From contig CM077162.1 in NCBI GenBank assembly GCA_039583875.1, positions 64,911,259 through 64,975,258 of the forward strand: DNA of 64,000 nt. Reading direction: 5' to 3'. How positions within the stretch are numbered: position 1 is the stretch's first letter; every line of letters begins with the position of its first letter. Below the pieces are notes generated by a model. That model saw only the letters and a list, made by a program, of their open reading frames with translations, did no database searches and was not told where the DNA came from. Positions 23,981 to 36,263 of the stretch are shown one piece after another. Both the position numbers and the translations under genes were made by a program. This DNA is from Platanthera guangdongensis. Lineage: Eukaryota; Streptophyta; Magnoliopsida; Asparagales; Orchidaceae.

Positions 23981-24144
23981 GAGGCTCACCTACCACATTC
24001 ATTTCTCTGATTCCAGTCTCTCTCCTCTCCGGTTGCTCTCGCGATCTCTCCAAAGCTCTCGCCTGTCCCACCTTCTGCTTCCGTTCTCGCACCGCTCTCG
24101 CTCTCGCTGCTTTCTCGTAGTTCTCGCCTACAAACTTTATCGCG

Positions 24145-26204
24145 ATGCCGGGCGGAGGCGAGGGACGTTCCAACTGCGCGGAAGCTTTCCAGAAGCATCT
24201 ATTTCCATCCTGCACTCTCACCGTTGATGAGTTCAACCTGATCAAGTCTCAACATGTTCCCGCCAGCTTCACTGCGCGGAACCCGGGCAACCACGATAAG
24301 GTAAACTCCGCAGGGGAGGGGTAGCTAGCCATCCCCATCGAGCACTTCGAGGTGAGCTTCCGCCTCCCGCTGTGGCCTGAGATGCGGCAGGCCCTCTGGT
24401 ATTACGGGGTGGTTCCCGCTCAGCTAAACCTAAATTCAGTGGCGATTCTCGAGGCCTTCATATGTTATATGCGGTCCGAGAGGATCGAGTTTAGCTTGCC
24501 GATCTTCCGCAAGCTATTTACTTTTCGCGCGAAAGGAGGCGTGGTGTTCTTCTCCAGGCAACTGCTGAAGACAATCGGTCTCGCCAACAAGCACCATCAC
24601 TGGGGCGAGAGGTTCATCTACGTTTCTGGCGACTTCGGGAACGTACCCCTTGCCCCCATCCAATACGAGGATGTCGCCTACAAGCCTCCCTCCTTGGGCT
24701 CGCGCGAGAGCGCCCTCCTTGAGTTCTTCGGAACCAAGGACTTCGAAGTCCTCTACCTCCGGCGAGACGTCGATTCTCTCTCCCCTGTACTTCCGGGCGA
24801 AGGTAGAGTCTCGCCTTTATCTGTCTTTTCCTTGCCTTTTCCAAGGTCGGAACTTATTGTCATTCTTTTTGTAGGAGAGCGCGAGATCCCCCTACGCCAG
24901 CCTTTTGACGAGGCTCGCGCCGGAGGGAGTCAACCTCCCAAGGACCCGCTGGCTCTTGCGAAAGCCGCTGCGCAAGCCTGCCGAAAAGAGTCGGGCCCTC
25001 CCCCTTCAAGCGGTGCCGTGAAGCGAAAGCCCGGTGCCCCCGCGCCTCAATCAATCAAGAGACCCAAGACAACGGATACCGAGAAGGGCAAGGTTGTTGT
25101 GGTGCCGCCCACCCAACCTCTCCCCGCAGGCCGCTCCTTTGAGGAGGTCTTGCAGGCCGTTAGCAAGATTGTCGCCTCCAGGGGCGGCCCCGAGACCCCT
25201 GCCGAGAACCCTCAGGCCCCTGGTGCCGCTGAGAGCGAGGGTGCCGCCGCCGGGACCTCCGGCCAGCCCCTGTCTGAAGAGGTGCCGCGAGGCCATCGCA
25301 ACTTCGGTCTCGGCATGAGGTGCCTGGACGCGGAAAACAAGCCGCTGCTGCAGTGGGATCCTGATGCCAACAAGGTCTCGATCTCGTCCCTCTTGCCAAG
25401 CTAGGCAGAGCGAGACGAGGTCACCAGCGAGGCTTTCGCCCTTGGCTATTGCCTCTACAGCTGGGAGGATGCTAGCGTCTACGACGGGATGTCGACCTGG
25501 CTGCTGGCCTACGACTCCACTCGCGCCCTGATGCGTGGGCTGGAGCTTGCGCGCATGTGTGCCCGCCGGAGCATCACGATAGACCGCAACTTTTAGGACA
25601 TGTTCAAGGCCAGGGATGATGTGGTGGCTCAGGCGGCCTCTCTGGCCAAGGAGCTGGCTGAGGCCCATCAACTGTTATCCTCGCGCCAAGCGGAAGGGGT
25701 AAGCGAGACCTTTCACAATCACTTGTTCTCGCCACCCTAACTCTTCTTTTATACTAACCTTCTGCCGTTCAGGATTCCGCCCAAGCCGCACTTCGCGAGG
25801 AGCTGTCCCAAGCCTGATACGACAACGTTCTCCTGCGGGAGCAGATCGCGCGTCTCGAGGCGAGTGCAGCCCCTCCGTTGGACGAGAGATTGAAGAGCCA
25901 GTATTACTCGGCTTATGATATCGACAAGCTGCTCCAGGGGAACGTGCAAGCTACAATAAAGTTAACGCTGGAGATGCTGCGAGACATCAACTGCTGGGAC
26001 GGGAGGGGCAAAGACATCACTGCTCAACAGCTAGTTCCATGGCTTTTCGAGCCCATTCAAAAGCCCACGGGCGCCCCGGATAACCCACCCTCAGATGTCC
26101 CGAAGTCCCCTGCGGCGGGTGGCGAGACCTCCGGGGGGAGCTCCGGCGAGAGCTCCAGCGGGAGCTCAAGCGGGAGCTCGGAGGGGTATAGCTTGTCTCC
26201 ATGA
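24145..26204 (+). pseudogene. Antisense gene 2 of the Tat element, putative gypsy-type transposon domain
   Basis: The frame opens at 24145 (MPGGGEGRSNCAEAF) and continues through a TAG near 24322 into AIPIEHFEVSFRLPLWPEMRQAL...LNLNSVAILEAF and WGERFIYVSGDFGNVP. This layout matches what I know of the plant 'putative gypsy type transposon' domain (Pfam PF04195); no search was run. A 72-bp GT-AG intron (24803..24874) can be spliced or retained without changing frame. A Pro/Ala-rich linker, a helical segment (25405..25600), a coiled coil and a Ser/Gly-rich tail follow; another intron lies at about 25699..25771. Stops at 25402..25404, near 25594 and near 25816 inactivate it. The function of this family is unknown. 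Confidence 0.65.
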
Positions 26205-26760
26205 GTGGCCCCCTCTTCTTTTCCTTTCCGCCTCTGTTTTTTTCCTCCCGCCTTAATGTAAAACGCGAGACGTTACCAGTTTGTTCTTTTAATATATTTA
26301 ATGCAAATGTTTATTGTAAATATCTCGCTCTGTTACTGTGAATGTGCCCGATTTAATTGTTGTGGTCGGATTTTGTCTGCGCGTGCTTCCGCCGAGGCCC
26401 TTGGTCGTCTTAAGATAGCCTGCCCTAGTGATGGATCAGCGCGATCCTGCACGAATCTCTTGGCGGGAACCTGCTGTAAACTGCCAGACGGAAGCGTGGC
26501 TCACGAACCCTTGGGCCGGAACCGTGCTCTTTAGCCTGCGTGGATCCCTTTAGGCTCGTCGCCTAATGATCCCGCTCGTTTGTTCGAAAATATTAAGTCT
26601 TTTTGGCGAAAGCGCCCTCACTGCGAGATCTCTTTGGCGGGAACTTCCCAGCCGAGATCTATCCCTGCCGAGACCCTTCCTATCTTTTTCATTTTGGCTT
26701 CCCAATGCGCCTCCCTCCTTGTCCAAACCAAGCCAACCAGACCGAACCTATCTCCCACAG
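26205..26760. other. Spacer after antisense gene 2
   Basis: It contains the probable 3' UTR of the antisense gene (T-rich, TTAATGTAAAACG, TTTAATATATTTAATG). It has no supported coding region. Confidence 0.5.
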
Positions 26761-28676
26761 GCGAGCCTTCGGACCTGCCAGCTAGATGAGAGCCTGCGCA
26801 GCGGGTCTACCTGGGGCCGAGCCGAGCTCGGGGTGCCGATGAAGTTTCCACGAACCTAACCTAACCTATCCTAACCTATCCCCCATAGGCGAGCCTACGG
26901 ACCTGCCAGCTAAATGAGAGCCTGCGCAGCGGGTCTACCTGGGGCCGAGCCGAGCTCGGGGTGACGATGAAGATCTCAAACCAACCAAGCCTATCCCCCA
27001 CAGGCGAGCCTTCGGACCTGCCAGCTAGATGAGAGCCTGCGCAGCGGGTCTACCTGGGGCCGAGCCGAGCTCGGGGTGCCGATGAAGATTTCAAACCAAC
27101 TAAGCCTATCCCCCACAGGCGAGCCTTCAGACCTGCCAGCTAGATGAGAGCCTGCGCAGCGGGTCTACCTGGGGCAGAGCCGAGCTCGGGGTGTCGATGA
27201 AGATCTCAAACCAACCAAGCCTATCCCCCACAGGCGAGCCTTCGGGCTTGCCAGCTAGATGAGAGCCTGCGCAGCGGGTCTACCTGGGGCCGAGCCCCGA
27301 TGAAGATTTCAAACAAACTAAGCCTATCCCCCACAGGCGAGCCTTCGGACCTGCCAGCTAGATGAGAGCCTGCGCAGCGGGTCTACCTGGGGCCGAGCCG
27401 AGCTCGGGGTGCCGATGAAGATTTCAAACCAACCAAGCCTATCCCCCACAGGCGAGCCTTCGGACTTGCCAGCTAGATGAGAGCCTGCGCAGCGGGTCTA
27501 CCTGGGGCCTAGCCGAGCTCGGGGTGCCGATGAAGATTTCAAACCAACCAAGCCTATCCCCCACAGGCGAGCCTTCGGACCTGCCAGCTAGATGAGAGCC
27601 TGCGCAGCGGGTCTACCTGGGGCCGAGCCGAGCTCGGGGTGCCGATGAAGATTTCAAACCAACCAAGCCTATCCCCCACAGGCGAGCTTTCGGACCTGCC
27701 AGCTAGATGAGAGCCTGCGCAGCGGGTCTACCTGGGGCCGAGCCGAGCTCGGGGTGCCGATGAAGATTTCAAACCAACCAAGCCTATCCCCCACAGGCGA
27801 GCCTTCGGACCTGCCAGCTAGATGAGAGCCTGCGCAGCGGTCTACCTGGGGCCGAGCCGAGCTCGGGGTGCCGATGAAGATTTCAAACCAACCAAGCCTA
27901 TCCCCCACAGGCAAGCCTTCGGACCTGCCAGCTAGATGAGAGCCTGCGCAGCGGGTCTACCTGGGGCCGAGCTGAACTCGGGGTGCCGATGAAGATTTCA
28001 AACCAACCAAGCATATCCCACACAGGCGAGCCTTCGGACCTGCCAGCTAGATGAGAGCCTGCGCAGCGGGTCTACCTGGGGCCGAGCCGAGCTCGGGGTG
28101 CCGATGAACATTTCAAACCAACCAAGCCTATCCCCCACAGGCGAGCCTTCGGACCTGCCAGCTAGATGAGAGCCTGCGCAGCGGGTCTACCTGGGGCCGA
28201 GCCGAGCTCGGGGTGTCGATGAAGATTTCAAACCAACCAAGCCTATCCCCCACAGGCGAGCCTTCGGACCTGCCAGCTAGATGAGAGCCTGCGCAGCGGG
28301 TCTACCTGGGGCCGAGCCGAGCTCGGGGTTCCGATGAAGATTTCAAACCAACCAAGCCTATCCCCCACAGGCAAGCCTTCGGACCTGCCAGCTAGATGAG
28401 AGCCTGCGCAGCGGGTCTACCTGGGGTCGAGCCGAGCTCGGGGTGCCGATGAAGATTTCAAACCAACCAAGCCTATCCCCCACAAGCGAGCCTTCGGTCC
28501 TGCCAGCTAGATGAGAGCATGCGCAGCGGGTCTACCTGGGGTCGAGCCGAGCTCGGGGTGCCGATGAAGATTTCAAACCAACCAAGCATATCCCCGACCG
28601 GCGAGCCTTCGGACCTGCCAGCTAGATGAGAGCCTGCGCAGCGGGTCTACCTGGGGCCGAGCCGAGCTCGGGGTAT
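26761..28676. repeat. 115-bp tandem array, 17 copies
   Basis: Units start at GCGAGCCTTCGGACCTGCCA. Starts are at 26761, 26889, 27004, 27119, 27234, 27337, 27452, 27567, 27682, 27797, then about every 115 bases to 28601. One unit is 128 bp (extra CCTAACC-type bases) and one 103 bp (12-bp deletion); the rest are 114 to 115. Units differ at only a few positions. Each carries the palindrome CCGAGCTCGG. The array lies between the integrase end and the antisense genes, the variable 3' region of Tat elements. Confidence 0.97.
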
Positions 28677-28784
28677 CACTAAACACATGATTACGTTATG
28701 TTATAAAAAATTTGACAATGGTCAAGAGAAAATCAATCGATATATAAGTTTATTTTTGAGATACATGGTTACATCCTTCCCCCT

Positions 28785-30104
28785 TCACGGGTAGAAGCGT
28801 TTCAGGTCGTCACCGCTCCAGGTGTGGCTTAGGGCCCTCCCTTCCACGTCCTGGAGGTAGTATCCTCCCGATCCGAGGACTTCCTTCACTATGTATGGAC
28901 CTTCCCAGTTCGGGTGGAGCTTGCCCACGGGAGCCGACCTTCCTGCTGCGTCGACCTTTTTCAGCACCAGATCCCCCTTAGCAAACTGTTTGACCCTGAC
29001 ATGCTTATCAAAATGCTTGGCCATCCGTCGCTTGATCTCTTCTTGCCTGATAGCCGCCACGTCTCGCAGTTCCTCCACCATATCTAACAAGAGGCGCTGC
29101 CCCTCCTCATTCTCCACCCTCCAAGCCTCGTCTCCTTCGCCCGCTGTGGTGACTCGCGGGGACTGGACCTCGAACTCCACTGGTAGGACGGCCTCACACC
29201 CATGAGAGAGCTTGAAGGGGGTCTCACCGGTGGCCGTGTTCGGAGTCGTTCGTAGGGCCCATAGGACTGAGGGGAGCTGTTCCACCCAATTCCCCTTTAG
29301 GTTCTCCACGTTTTTCTTTAGTAGGTTCACAATGATTTTGTTTGCTGCTTCCACTTGTCCATTACTCCGAGGGTGATGGACGGAGGCAAACCGTAGATCT
29401 ATCCCTAGTTGAGCGCAGAAGCTGATGAACTCCTCGCTGGCAAACTGGGGGCCGTTATCAGTCACTATTGCTTGGGGCAACCCATGTCTACAAACGATTT
29501 CCCCCCAGACGAAATTCCTTATGACTTGCGAGGTGACCTTGGCTAAGGCTTTAACCTCTAGCCAATTCGAGAAATAATCGACCATGACCAAGAGGAACCT
29601 CCTCTGCCCACTAGCCGGAGGAAAGGGCCCAACTAAGTCCATTCCCCAGATAGCGAATGGTCACGGTGCCGTGATACTCCGGAGCCTCTGAGCTGCCAAG
29701 AGCTGAAGGGGGGCGTAGAGCTGACATTTTTGACACCTCCTCGCAAACTCCATGGCATCCTTCCTTAGGGTAGGCCAGAAGTACCCCTGTCTGACCACCC
29801 TTGCCTCCAGCGTCCTTCCTCCAGAGTGACTGCCGCACTCGCCCGAGTGCACCTCCCTTAATATCTTTGGGATCTCTTCTTCGGTCACACATCTAGATAG
29901 GAGTCCTGACAACATCTTATGATGCAGACCCACCTCCATCATCAAGTAGTGAGCCGCTTTGCGCTTGAAGCTTCTCCCGACCTTGGTCCCCTCAGGCAGT
30001 TCACCGGTGGTCAGGAAGGTTACAAAGGGATCCACCCACGAGGGTTGTCGATCCACCAGCATCAACTCTCCTTCCTCAATAGCCGGTCGGAATAGCTCCG
30101 TCAA
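28785..30104 (-). pseudogene. Tat integrase
   Basis: From the right it has the zinc-binding HHCC part (HSGECGSHSGGRTLEARVV...CQKCQ), then the catalytic core (MDLVGPFPPASG; IVTDNGPQFAS; HHPRSNGQVEAANK, which carries the DDE residues), then the C-terminal domain ending WSGDDLKRFYP. A TGA at 29661..29663 splits the frame; the context (CCG TGA CCA) suggests CGA to TGA decay. The start overlaps the stop of the RT ORF by 4 bases in another frame, so a frameshift separates them. It would insert element DNA into the host genome. Confidence 0.93.
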
Positions 30105-32083
30105 GGTCCCTCCCCCCGAGGTCCGAACTTGGCTAGTCGATCTGCGGCTACACTTTCTTCCCTTGGAACATGTTGAATTGAGAAAGACCGGAATCCTCCG
30201 ATGATCGCCCTTACCTTGGAGAGATATCTGATGAGGGTTGGCTCCCGAGCTTCAAATTCTCCCCGGATCTGCGATGCCACTACCTTTGAATCAGTGAAAA
30301 CTTTCGCGTCCTGAATCTCCAGCTCCTTTGCCAGGCGGAGGTCGGCAATCGCGGCCTCATATTCCGCTTGATTGTTGGTCACGGGGAAATGTAGAATGAC
30401 TGCTTGCTCTATGGTTACCCCCTGGGGACTTGTCAACACCACCCCTGCCCCTAGGGAGTTCCTTCCTGAGGCCCCATCGACCATCAACTTCCATGCTTCT
30501 CGAGGTTGCTGCTCTTCCCCCTTGACTTCAACGATGTAGTCTGCTAGGAAGTCAGCCACTGCCTGTGCCTTGATGGAGAGCCTTGGGACAAAGGAGATGT
30601 CGAACTCGCTTAGCTCAATGGACCATTTAGCCAGTCTCCCTGAGTGTTCCACTCCTTCGAAGATCTTGCGAAGAGGGTGGTCGATGACCACCCTAATCGA
30701 ATGCGCTTGAAAGTACAGCCGGAGTTTCCTTGCTGAGATGATCAAGGCGTAGGCGAGCTTTTCGAGAATGGGGTAGCGAAGCTCTGCTTTTCTCAATATC
30801 CGGCTGACGTAGTAGATGGGCAGCTGCTTCTTTCCTTCTTCCCTCACTAGGACGGAGCTCACCGCCTCCGCTCCTACTCCGAGGTACAAGGTCAGGTCCT
30901 CTCCTTCCTTTGGGCTCTGAAGTAGAGGAGCCTGAGAGAGTTGTCTTTTCAGCCCTTGGAAGGCCTCTTCGCACTCGGCTGTCCATTCGAACCTTTGATT
31001 CCCCCGCAGCACCTTAAAGAATGAAGAACACTTGTCTCCTGCCCTGGAGAGGAACCTGCTTAGCCCAGCCAGCTTGCCTGTCAAGCGCTGGACCTCCTTG
31101 GCGTTGCGAGGTGACTCCAAATCCAGGATGGCCTTGACCTTATCCGGGTTGGGCTCCACCCCCGCCGGAGTCAGGAGATGCCCGAGGAACTTCCCGCGGC
31201 TGGCCCCGAAGACACACTTCAAGGGATTCAGCCTCATTTTGAACCTTCTCAGGGTGGCGAATGTTTCCTCCAGGTCTTGCAGGTGCGAAACCATGCACTT
31301 GCTTTTGATCATTAGGTCGTCGACATAGACCTCCAAGTTTCTCCCCCTCTGCTCCCGGAAGACTCGATCCATCATGCGCTGATAGGTAGCCCCTGCGTTC
31401 TTTAACCTAAAGGGCATCATCTTGTAACTGAAGCATCCCTCCCTCGTGATGAAGGAAACATCCTTGGTGTCAGGAGGGTACATCCGGATCTGGTGATAAC
31501 CTGAAAAAGCATCCAAAAAGCTCATGACAGAAAAACTGATGGCTGAATCAACCAGCGCGTCGATCCGAGGCAGGGGGTAGCAATCCTTAGGGCATGATTT
31601 ATTCAACAAAGAAAAGTCGATACACATTCTCCATTTACCACCTCCCTTCTTTACCATTACCACATTGGAGATCCAGCCTGGATACTGGATCTCTGAGATG
31701 AAGCCCGCCTCCAGGAGCTTCTTGACCTCCTCGCGAATGGGGTCCTCTAGCTTGGTGGTGATGGCTCTCATCTTTTGACGGATGGGGCGAGTGCGGGGGT
31801 CCAAGTTCAGGCGGTGGCAGGCTACGTCGGCGTCGATGCCCGGCATGTCCTCCGCGCTCCAAGCGAAGATGTCGACGTTGCTTTGGATGCAGGCACGCAC
31901 CTGCTCCCGGGCCTTGAGACTCAAGCCCCCGCTGACCCGCACCTTTTGTATTTTCCCTGCGCTGGTGAAGACCTCCAACTCCACCACTTCTTCAGCCGGC
32001 TCCAGCCGCGACTGCACCCAACCTATCCTTGCCTCTTCCTCCAGCTCCAGCTCTCCTCTTTCTCCCTCCTCCTCAATCTCCAT
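30101..32083 (-). pseudogene. Tat reverse transcriptase with two RNase H domains
   Basis: There are 660 uninterrupted codons. RT spans about residues 110..330 (YPGWISNVVMVKK, RMCIDFSLLNKSCPKD, FLDAFSGYHQI, catalytic YVDDLMIK). The first RNase H (about 370..520) has lost the usual acidic residue at its start (LYLGVGAEAV). The second, archaeal-type RNase H (about 535..655) keeps MVDGAS, NNQAEYEA, FTDSK and a final ADRLAK. A degenerate first and intact second RNase H is typical of the Tat lineage. The N-terminal side continues, overlapping in another frame, from the protease ORF. Confidence 0.95.
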
Positions 32084-32666
32084 CGCTTTACCAACCCCTC
32101 CTGCTGCTGCTCGACTCCTACGCCCCTCGGGGCCTCTCCCTCAATTCCTCCTGCCGCTTGCTCTCCTACTTCCATCGCCCCTTCCGGGCTCTCCTGCCCC
32201 TCGTCTCCCCGGACCACCTGCACATCCCCTTGCATCTTCTCAGTCTCCTCTTCTCCGACTTCCTCCCCAGCTATCTCTCTTGCCTCCTCTAGGACCATCT
32301 CCTCTTCCCCAACAACCTCCTCTAGGGCCGCCATCTCTATCTCCAACTCTTCTGCCTCCGCCATCCACGAAATGGTGTTGACTGCCGTAACGTAACATTG
32401 CCTCGCCACCTTCGGGTCCCCTCTTACCCTGACCTGCACCCCCCTATTGTTGAACTTGAGGCACTGATGGAACGAGGAGGGGACGCAGCGAAAGGCGCTG
32501 ATGAGGGGGCGCCCGAAGATGGCATTATAGCTGCTCGGTGCGTCCACGATCACGAACCTACAGTTCCGCGACACGCCCCCCAACCTTACGTGTAACCCTA
32601 CTCCTCCTTCTACCTCTTTCCTCTCTCCGGAGAACCCAAACAGAGGTCCATCCGATGCCAAGACCC
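32023..32666 (-). pseudogene. Tat protease C-terminus and acidic linker
   Basis: This part follows the copia insertion. FVIVDAPSSYNAIFGRPLI is the conserved end of the Tat protease. After it comes a long Glu-rich, low-complexity linker toward RT. The N-terminal half of the protease is at 37359..37643. Confidence 0.8.
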
Positions 32667-33037
32667 TGTTAAAAGTAGCGAATAGAAAAGAACAAACGGA
32701 TAGACTTTTGAATAATTGAAATTTTATTATCCAAAAAAGGTATCTATTACAAAGGTATGCCCTCCTTTATATAGAATGGAGGAGAGATGAGAGAATACAA
32801 ATAAGAGATGTGGGACTATAATTTATAGGACTAAGCGGACTATACAAAACAAACCGCACAAGCCGCATAGTTAGACAGCAAGGCTAACCGCACGGCTACC
32901 ACCAGAGAGGAAGAGAGACTGCCAGGTTAGACCGCCAGACCGCCCGGTCTCCAAGCCGGCTGAGACAAACCGCCAGACCGCGCGGTCTTCAACCCGCCAA
33001 GATAAACCGCCAGACCGCCCGGTCACCAACTTCAACA
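32667..33037 (-). repeat. 3' LTR of the nested copia
   Basis: It starts TGTTAAAAG and ends TTCAACA on the plus strand. A minus-strand TATA box (CTATATAAAGG) lies near 32764..32775. GC-rich motifs built on CCGCCAGACCGCCCGGTC recur four times near its right end. The polypurine tract is just outside (33039..33050; GAGGGGGAGT on the minus strand). Confidence 0.95.
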
Positions 33038-33044
33038 CTCCCCC

Positions 33045-36000
33045 TCAAGCTGGAGCATATATATCGATCATGCCCAGCTTGTCGCAGATGTGGAAAAAGG
33101 AAGCGGACACCGGCTTGGTGAAGACATCTGCCAACTCGTTGTCGGAAGTGACAAATGGAGTGCAAATCTGTTTCTTCAATATTTCTTCCCGAATAAAATG
33201 ACAGTCGACTTCTATGTGTTTTGTTCTCTCATGAAAGACCGGATTTTTGGAAATGTGTATCGCGGCCTTATTGTCACAGAACATAGGAAGAGGATAGTTG
33301 TAAACCTCTCCTAAGTCAAGCATGAGAGCCCGCAACCACTTCAACTCACATGTAGTCGATGCCATGCTGCGATATTCCGCCTCTGCACTAGACCTGGAAA
33401 CGACAGACTGTTTCTTGCTCTTCCAACTCACAAGATTGCCTCCAACAAATGTGCAGAAACCTGAAGTCGATTTGCGGTCCCCTTTGTCATCCGCATAGCT
33501 TGAATCAGAGTACGCTTCAACCCTAAGGTGACCATTTTTCTGAAATAGGAGTCCTTTCCCTGGAGCAGCTTTAATATACTCTAATATCCTCAGAGCAGAT
33601 TGTAGATGACACTCCCTCGGAGCTTGCATGAACTGGCTCACCTTGCCAACAGCATAAGAGATGTCGGGTCTGGTTACCGTGAGATATATGAGCTTGCCCA
33701 CCAGATGTCGGTATCTCGTAAGATCGGAGAGAAGAGGTGAGTCATCTGTTCAAGTTTTGTCTTCTCCAACAGCCATAGGACAACGTGCAGGTTTAGCACC
33801 AGTCAGTCCTGCCTCCTTTAAAAGATCAAGAGCATACTTCCGTTGTGAAAGGACCATGGAGTTGGGCTTTCTAGAGATTTCAATCCCCAGAAAGTATTTC
33901 GGGGAGCCCATATCCTTTGTGACTAGATGTTGCCGAAGGTGTTTCTTGGTCATCAATACCCCATCCTGGTCATTGCCAGTAAGAAGAATGTCATCAACAT
34001 AAACCGCAAGAAAAACAAGACCAGAGGCGGTTTTCCGAACAAACAAGGAGTGATCTGCTGAGCTTCTTGTAAAACCAATGGCCGCAACAATGCCACTGAA
34101 CTTGTCAAACCAGGCACGAGGACTCTGCTTGAGGCCATAGATAGCCTTCTTTAGCCGGCATACCCGTGTCTCCCCCTGATCAACATACCCAGGAGGTTGC
34201 TCCATGTAAACATCCTCCTGCAGATCACCATAGAGGAAGGCATTCTTAACATCTAGCTGCGAGATGGTCCAATCCCTGTTGACAGCCACAGAGAGAAGAA
34301 CCTGAATAGTGATGAGACGAGCCACAGGAGAGAAAGTGTCAAAGTAATCAATCCCATAAGTTTGGGTAAAACCCTTGGCAACCAGGCGAGCCTTATAACG
34401 ATCCACACTGCCATCCGGGAGAAACTTCACCACGAAGATCCAGCGACAGCCAACAACATCTGTGCCGAAAGGAGGAGGAACAAGGGTCCAGGTACCCCGT
34501 TCAGTGAGAGTAGCAATCTCCTCATCCATGGCAACTTTCCAATGAGGAATAGTAAGGGCCTCCTAGTAGGAACGGGGGGTGCCAGTGGCCGAGATAGCCA
34601 GTGCAAAAGCTCTGCGAGTAGGGGTAAGATGATCATAGGAAACAACTGCAGCAAGCGGGTGTTGGGTATAGGCCCGAACCCCTTTGCGAAGAGCAATCGG
34701 GAGATCCAGGTCAGCAGGTGCCTCAGTATCCGGAGTATCCGTGGTGGAGAGAGCTGGCCCGGGAGTAGAGAGAGATGGCAGCGGAGTGGAGGGAGAAAGC
34801 GGAGTAGAGGGTGGAGATGATGAGGATGGGGAAGACGGTGGAGTGGGTGGAGAGGGAGGAACAGCAGTGGGAGTAGAGGGAATGGATGGGTTGGTATGAG
34901 AAGTAGGATCAGGGGGAGTAGAAGAGGAAGCGGGAGAGAAGTAAGAGGCATTGGCAAAGAAGGTGACATCCGCAGAGACAAATTGCTTGCGGGTAACAGG
35001 GTCAAAGCAGCAATATCCTTTCTGAGTGGGAGAGTAGCCCAGAAAGACACATTTGGTGGCACGTGGTGAGAGTTTATCACGGGTGGCAGCGGGAGAGTGC
35101 ACAAAAGCGGTGCACCCAAAGATGTGTAGAGGAAGAGGAAAGGGATCCTTGTCTGGATAAAGAATGGAGAAGGGGGTAGCACCGTGGAGAACTGTGGAGG
35201 GAAGGTGATTGATGAGATAGCAGGAGAGAAGGACAGCATATCGCCAATAGGAGCGAGGAACATGCATTTGAGTCATCATAGTGCGAGCGACATCAAGGAG
35301 GTGACGGTTTTTGCGTTCCGCCACCCCATTTTGTTGGGAGGTGTAGACACAACTTGTTTGACGAATAACACCATGGTGAATACAAAAGGAGGAGAAGTCG
35401 TGGCTAAGATACTCCTTAGCATTGTCAGAACGAAGGAGTTTAATAGACGTATCAAACTGAGTCTTAACCATAGAATAAAAGGAGGTCCAAACAGAGAACA
35501 GCTCGGAGCGATCTTTGAGAAGATATACCCACGTACATCGAGAGAAAACTTCAATGAAGGTGATAAAATAGGAACTACCCCGACCGATGGTGAGGTTAGG
35601 AGCGGGACCCCATATGTCAGAGTGAACGAGGTCGAACGGACGGGAAGAGCCCCGACTTTGCGTTGGGGGGAAGGATGAGCGGTGATGTTTGCCAAGTTGA
35701 CATGCATCACAGTTTAGAGGAGGATGATGAGGAGGGAGGTGCGGCAGGAGCTGGCAGAGAATTCGGGGAGGAGCATGTCCAAGGCGAAGATGCCATTGGA
35801 GAAGATCTGTCGAGGAAGAGGAGAAGGCGGATAGAGCAGAAACGTTGTCGAGGAAGTAGAGGCCACCACTCTCAGTCCCGGTAGCAATCGTCCGGTGGGA
35901 GTCCGGATCCTGAAAAGCACAAGAGCTAGGGGTGAATATGACAGAACACCGTAGTTGCTTGCATAAAGAAGTAACCGATAATAAATTGCACGGAAACTTG

Positions 36001-36260
36001 GGCACATAGAGGGTATCAGCCAGGCAGAGAGATGGAGTGACTTGAACCATGCCCGTCCCATGGACCGGGGAGGGAGATCCATCAGCAACAATGACTGGGG
36101 GCAACTGAGCATGTGTGTCAAGAAGAGAGAAACATTGAGGATTGCCTGTCATATGATTGGTTGCACCAGAGTCGATGATCCATCTTCCGCGAGTAACAAC
36201 ATGAGCACTCCCAGAAGAGGTGACCACGGAGGCGGACAGGCTGGAGGAGGGGAAAGCCAT
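33045..36260 (-). pseudogene. Nested copia polyprotein (protease to RNase H), two nonsense codons
   Basis: One reading frame runs from 36260 to 33045, broken only by stops at 34563..34565 (TAG) and near 33750 (TGA). Order: protease (IDSGATNHMTG), GAG-pre-integrase (LQWHLRLGH, CDACQLGKHH), integrase (DLVHSDIWGPAP, YTSQQNGVAERKNR), RT (ARLVAKGFTQTYG, QLDVKNAFLYG, YVDDILLTGND) and RNase H (SRSSAEAEYRSMA, KHIEVDCHFIRE, ELADVFTKPV). All main motifs are present, so decay is recent. The Met at 36260 lies just before the protease; a gag part is missing upstream. Confidence 0.95.
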
Positions 36261-36263
36261 GGA

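Noticed and set aside
26855..26885. Telomere-like CCTAACC repeats
   Set aside because: Only a few irregular units (CCTAACC, CCTATCC) that are an expansion of the linker of the 115-bp array; not CCCTAAA.
26761..28676. CRISPR-like array
   Set aside because: Units are uniform over the full 115 bases with no unique spacers, in a plant retrotransposon.
32029..32381. Long plus-strand ORFs opposite the Tat protease/RT linker
   Set aside because: Shadow frames of the Glu-rich linker; Ser/Pro/Leu-rich low complexity and no promoter or start context.
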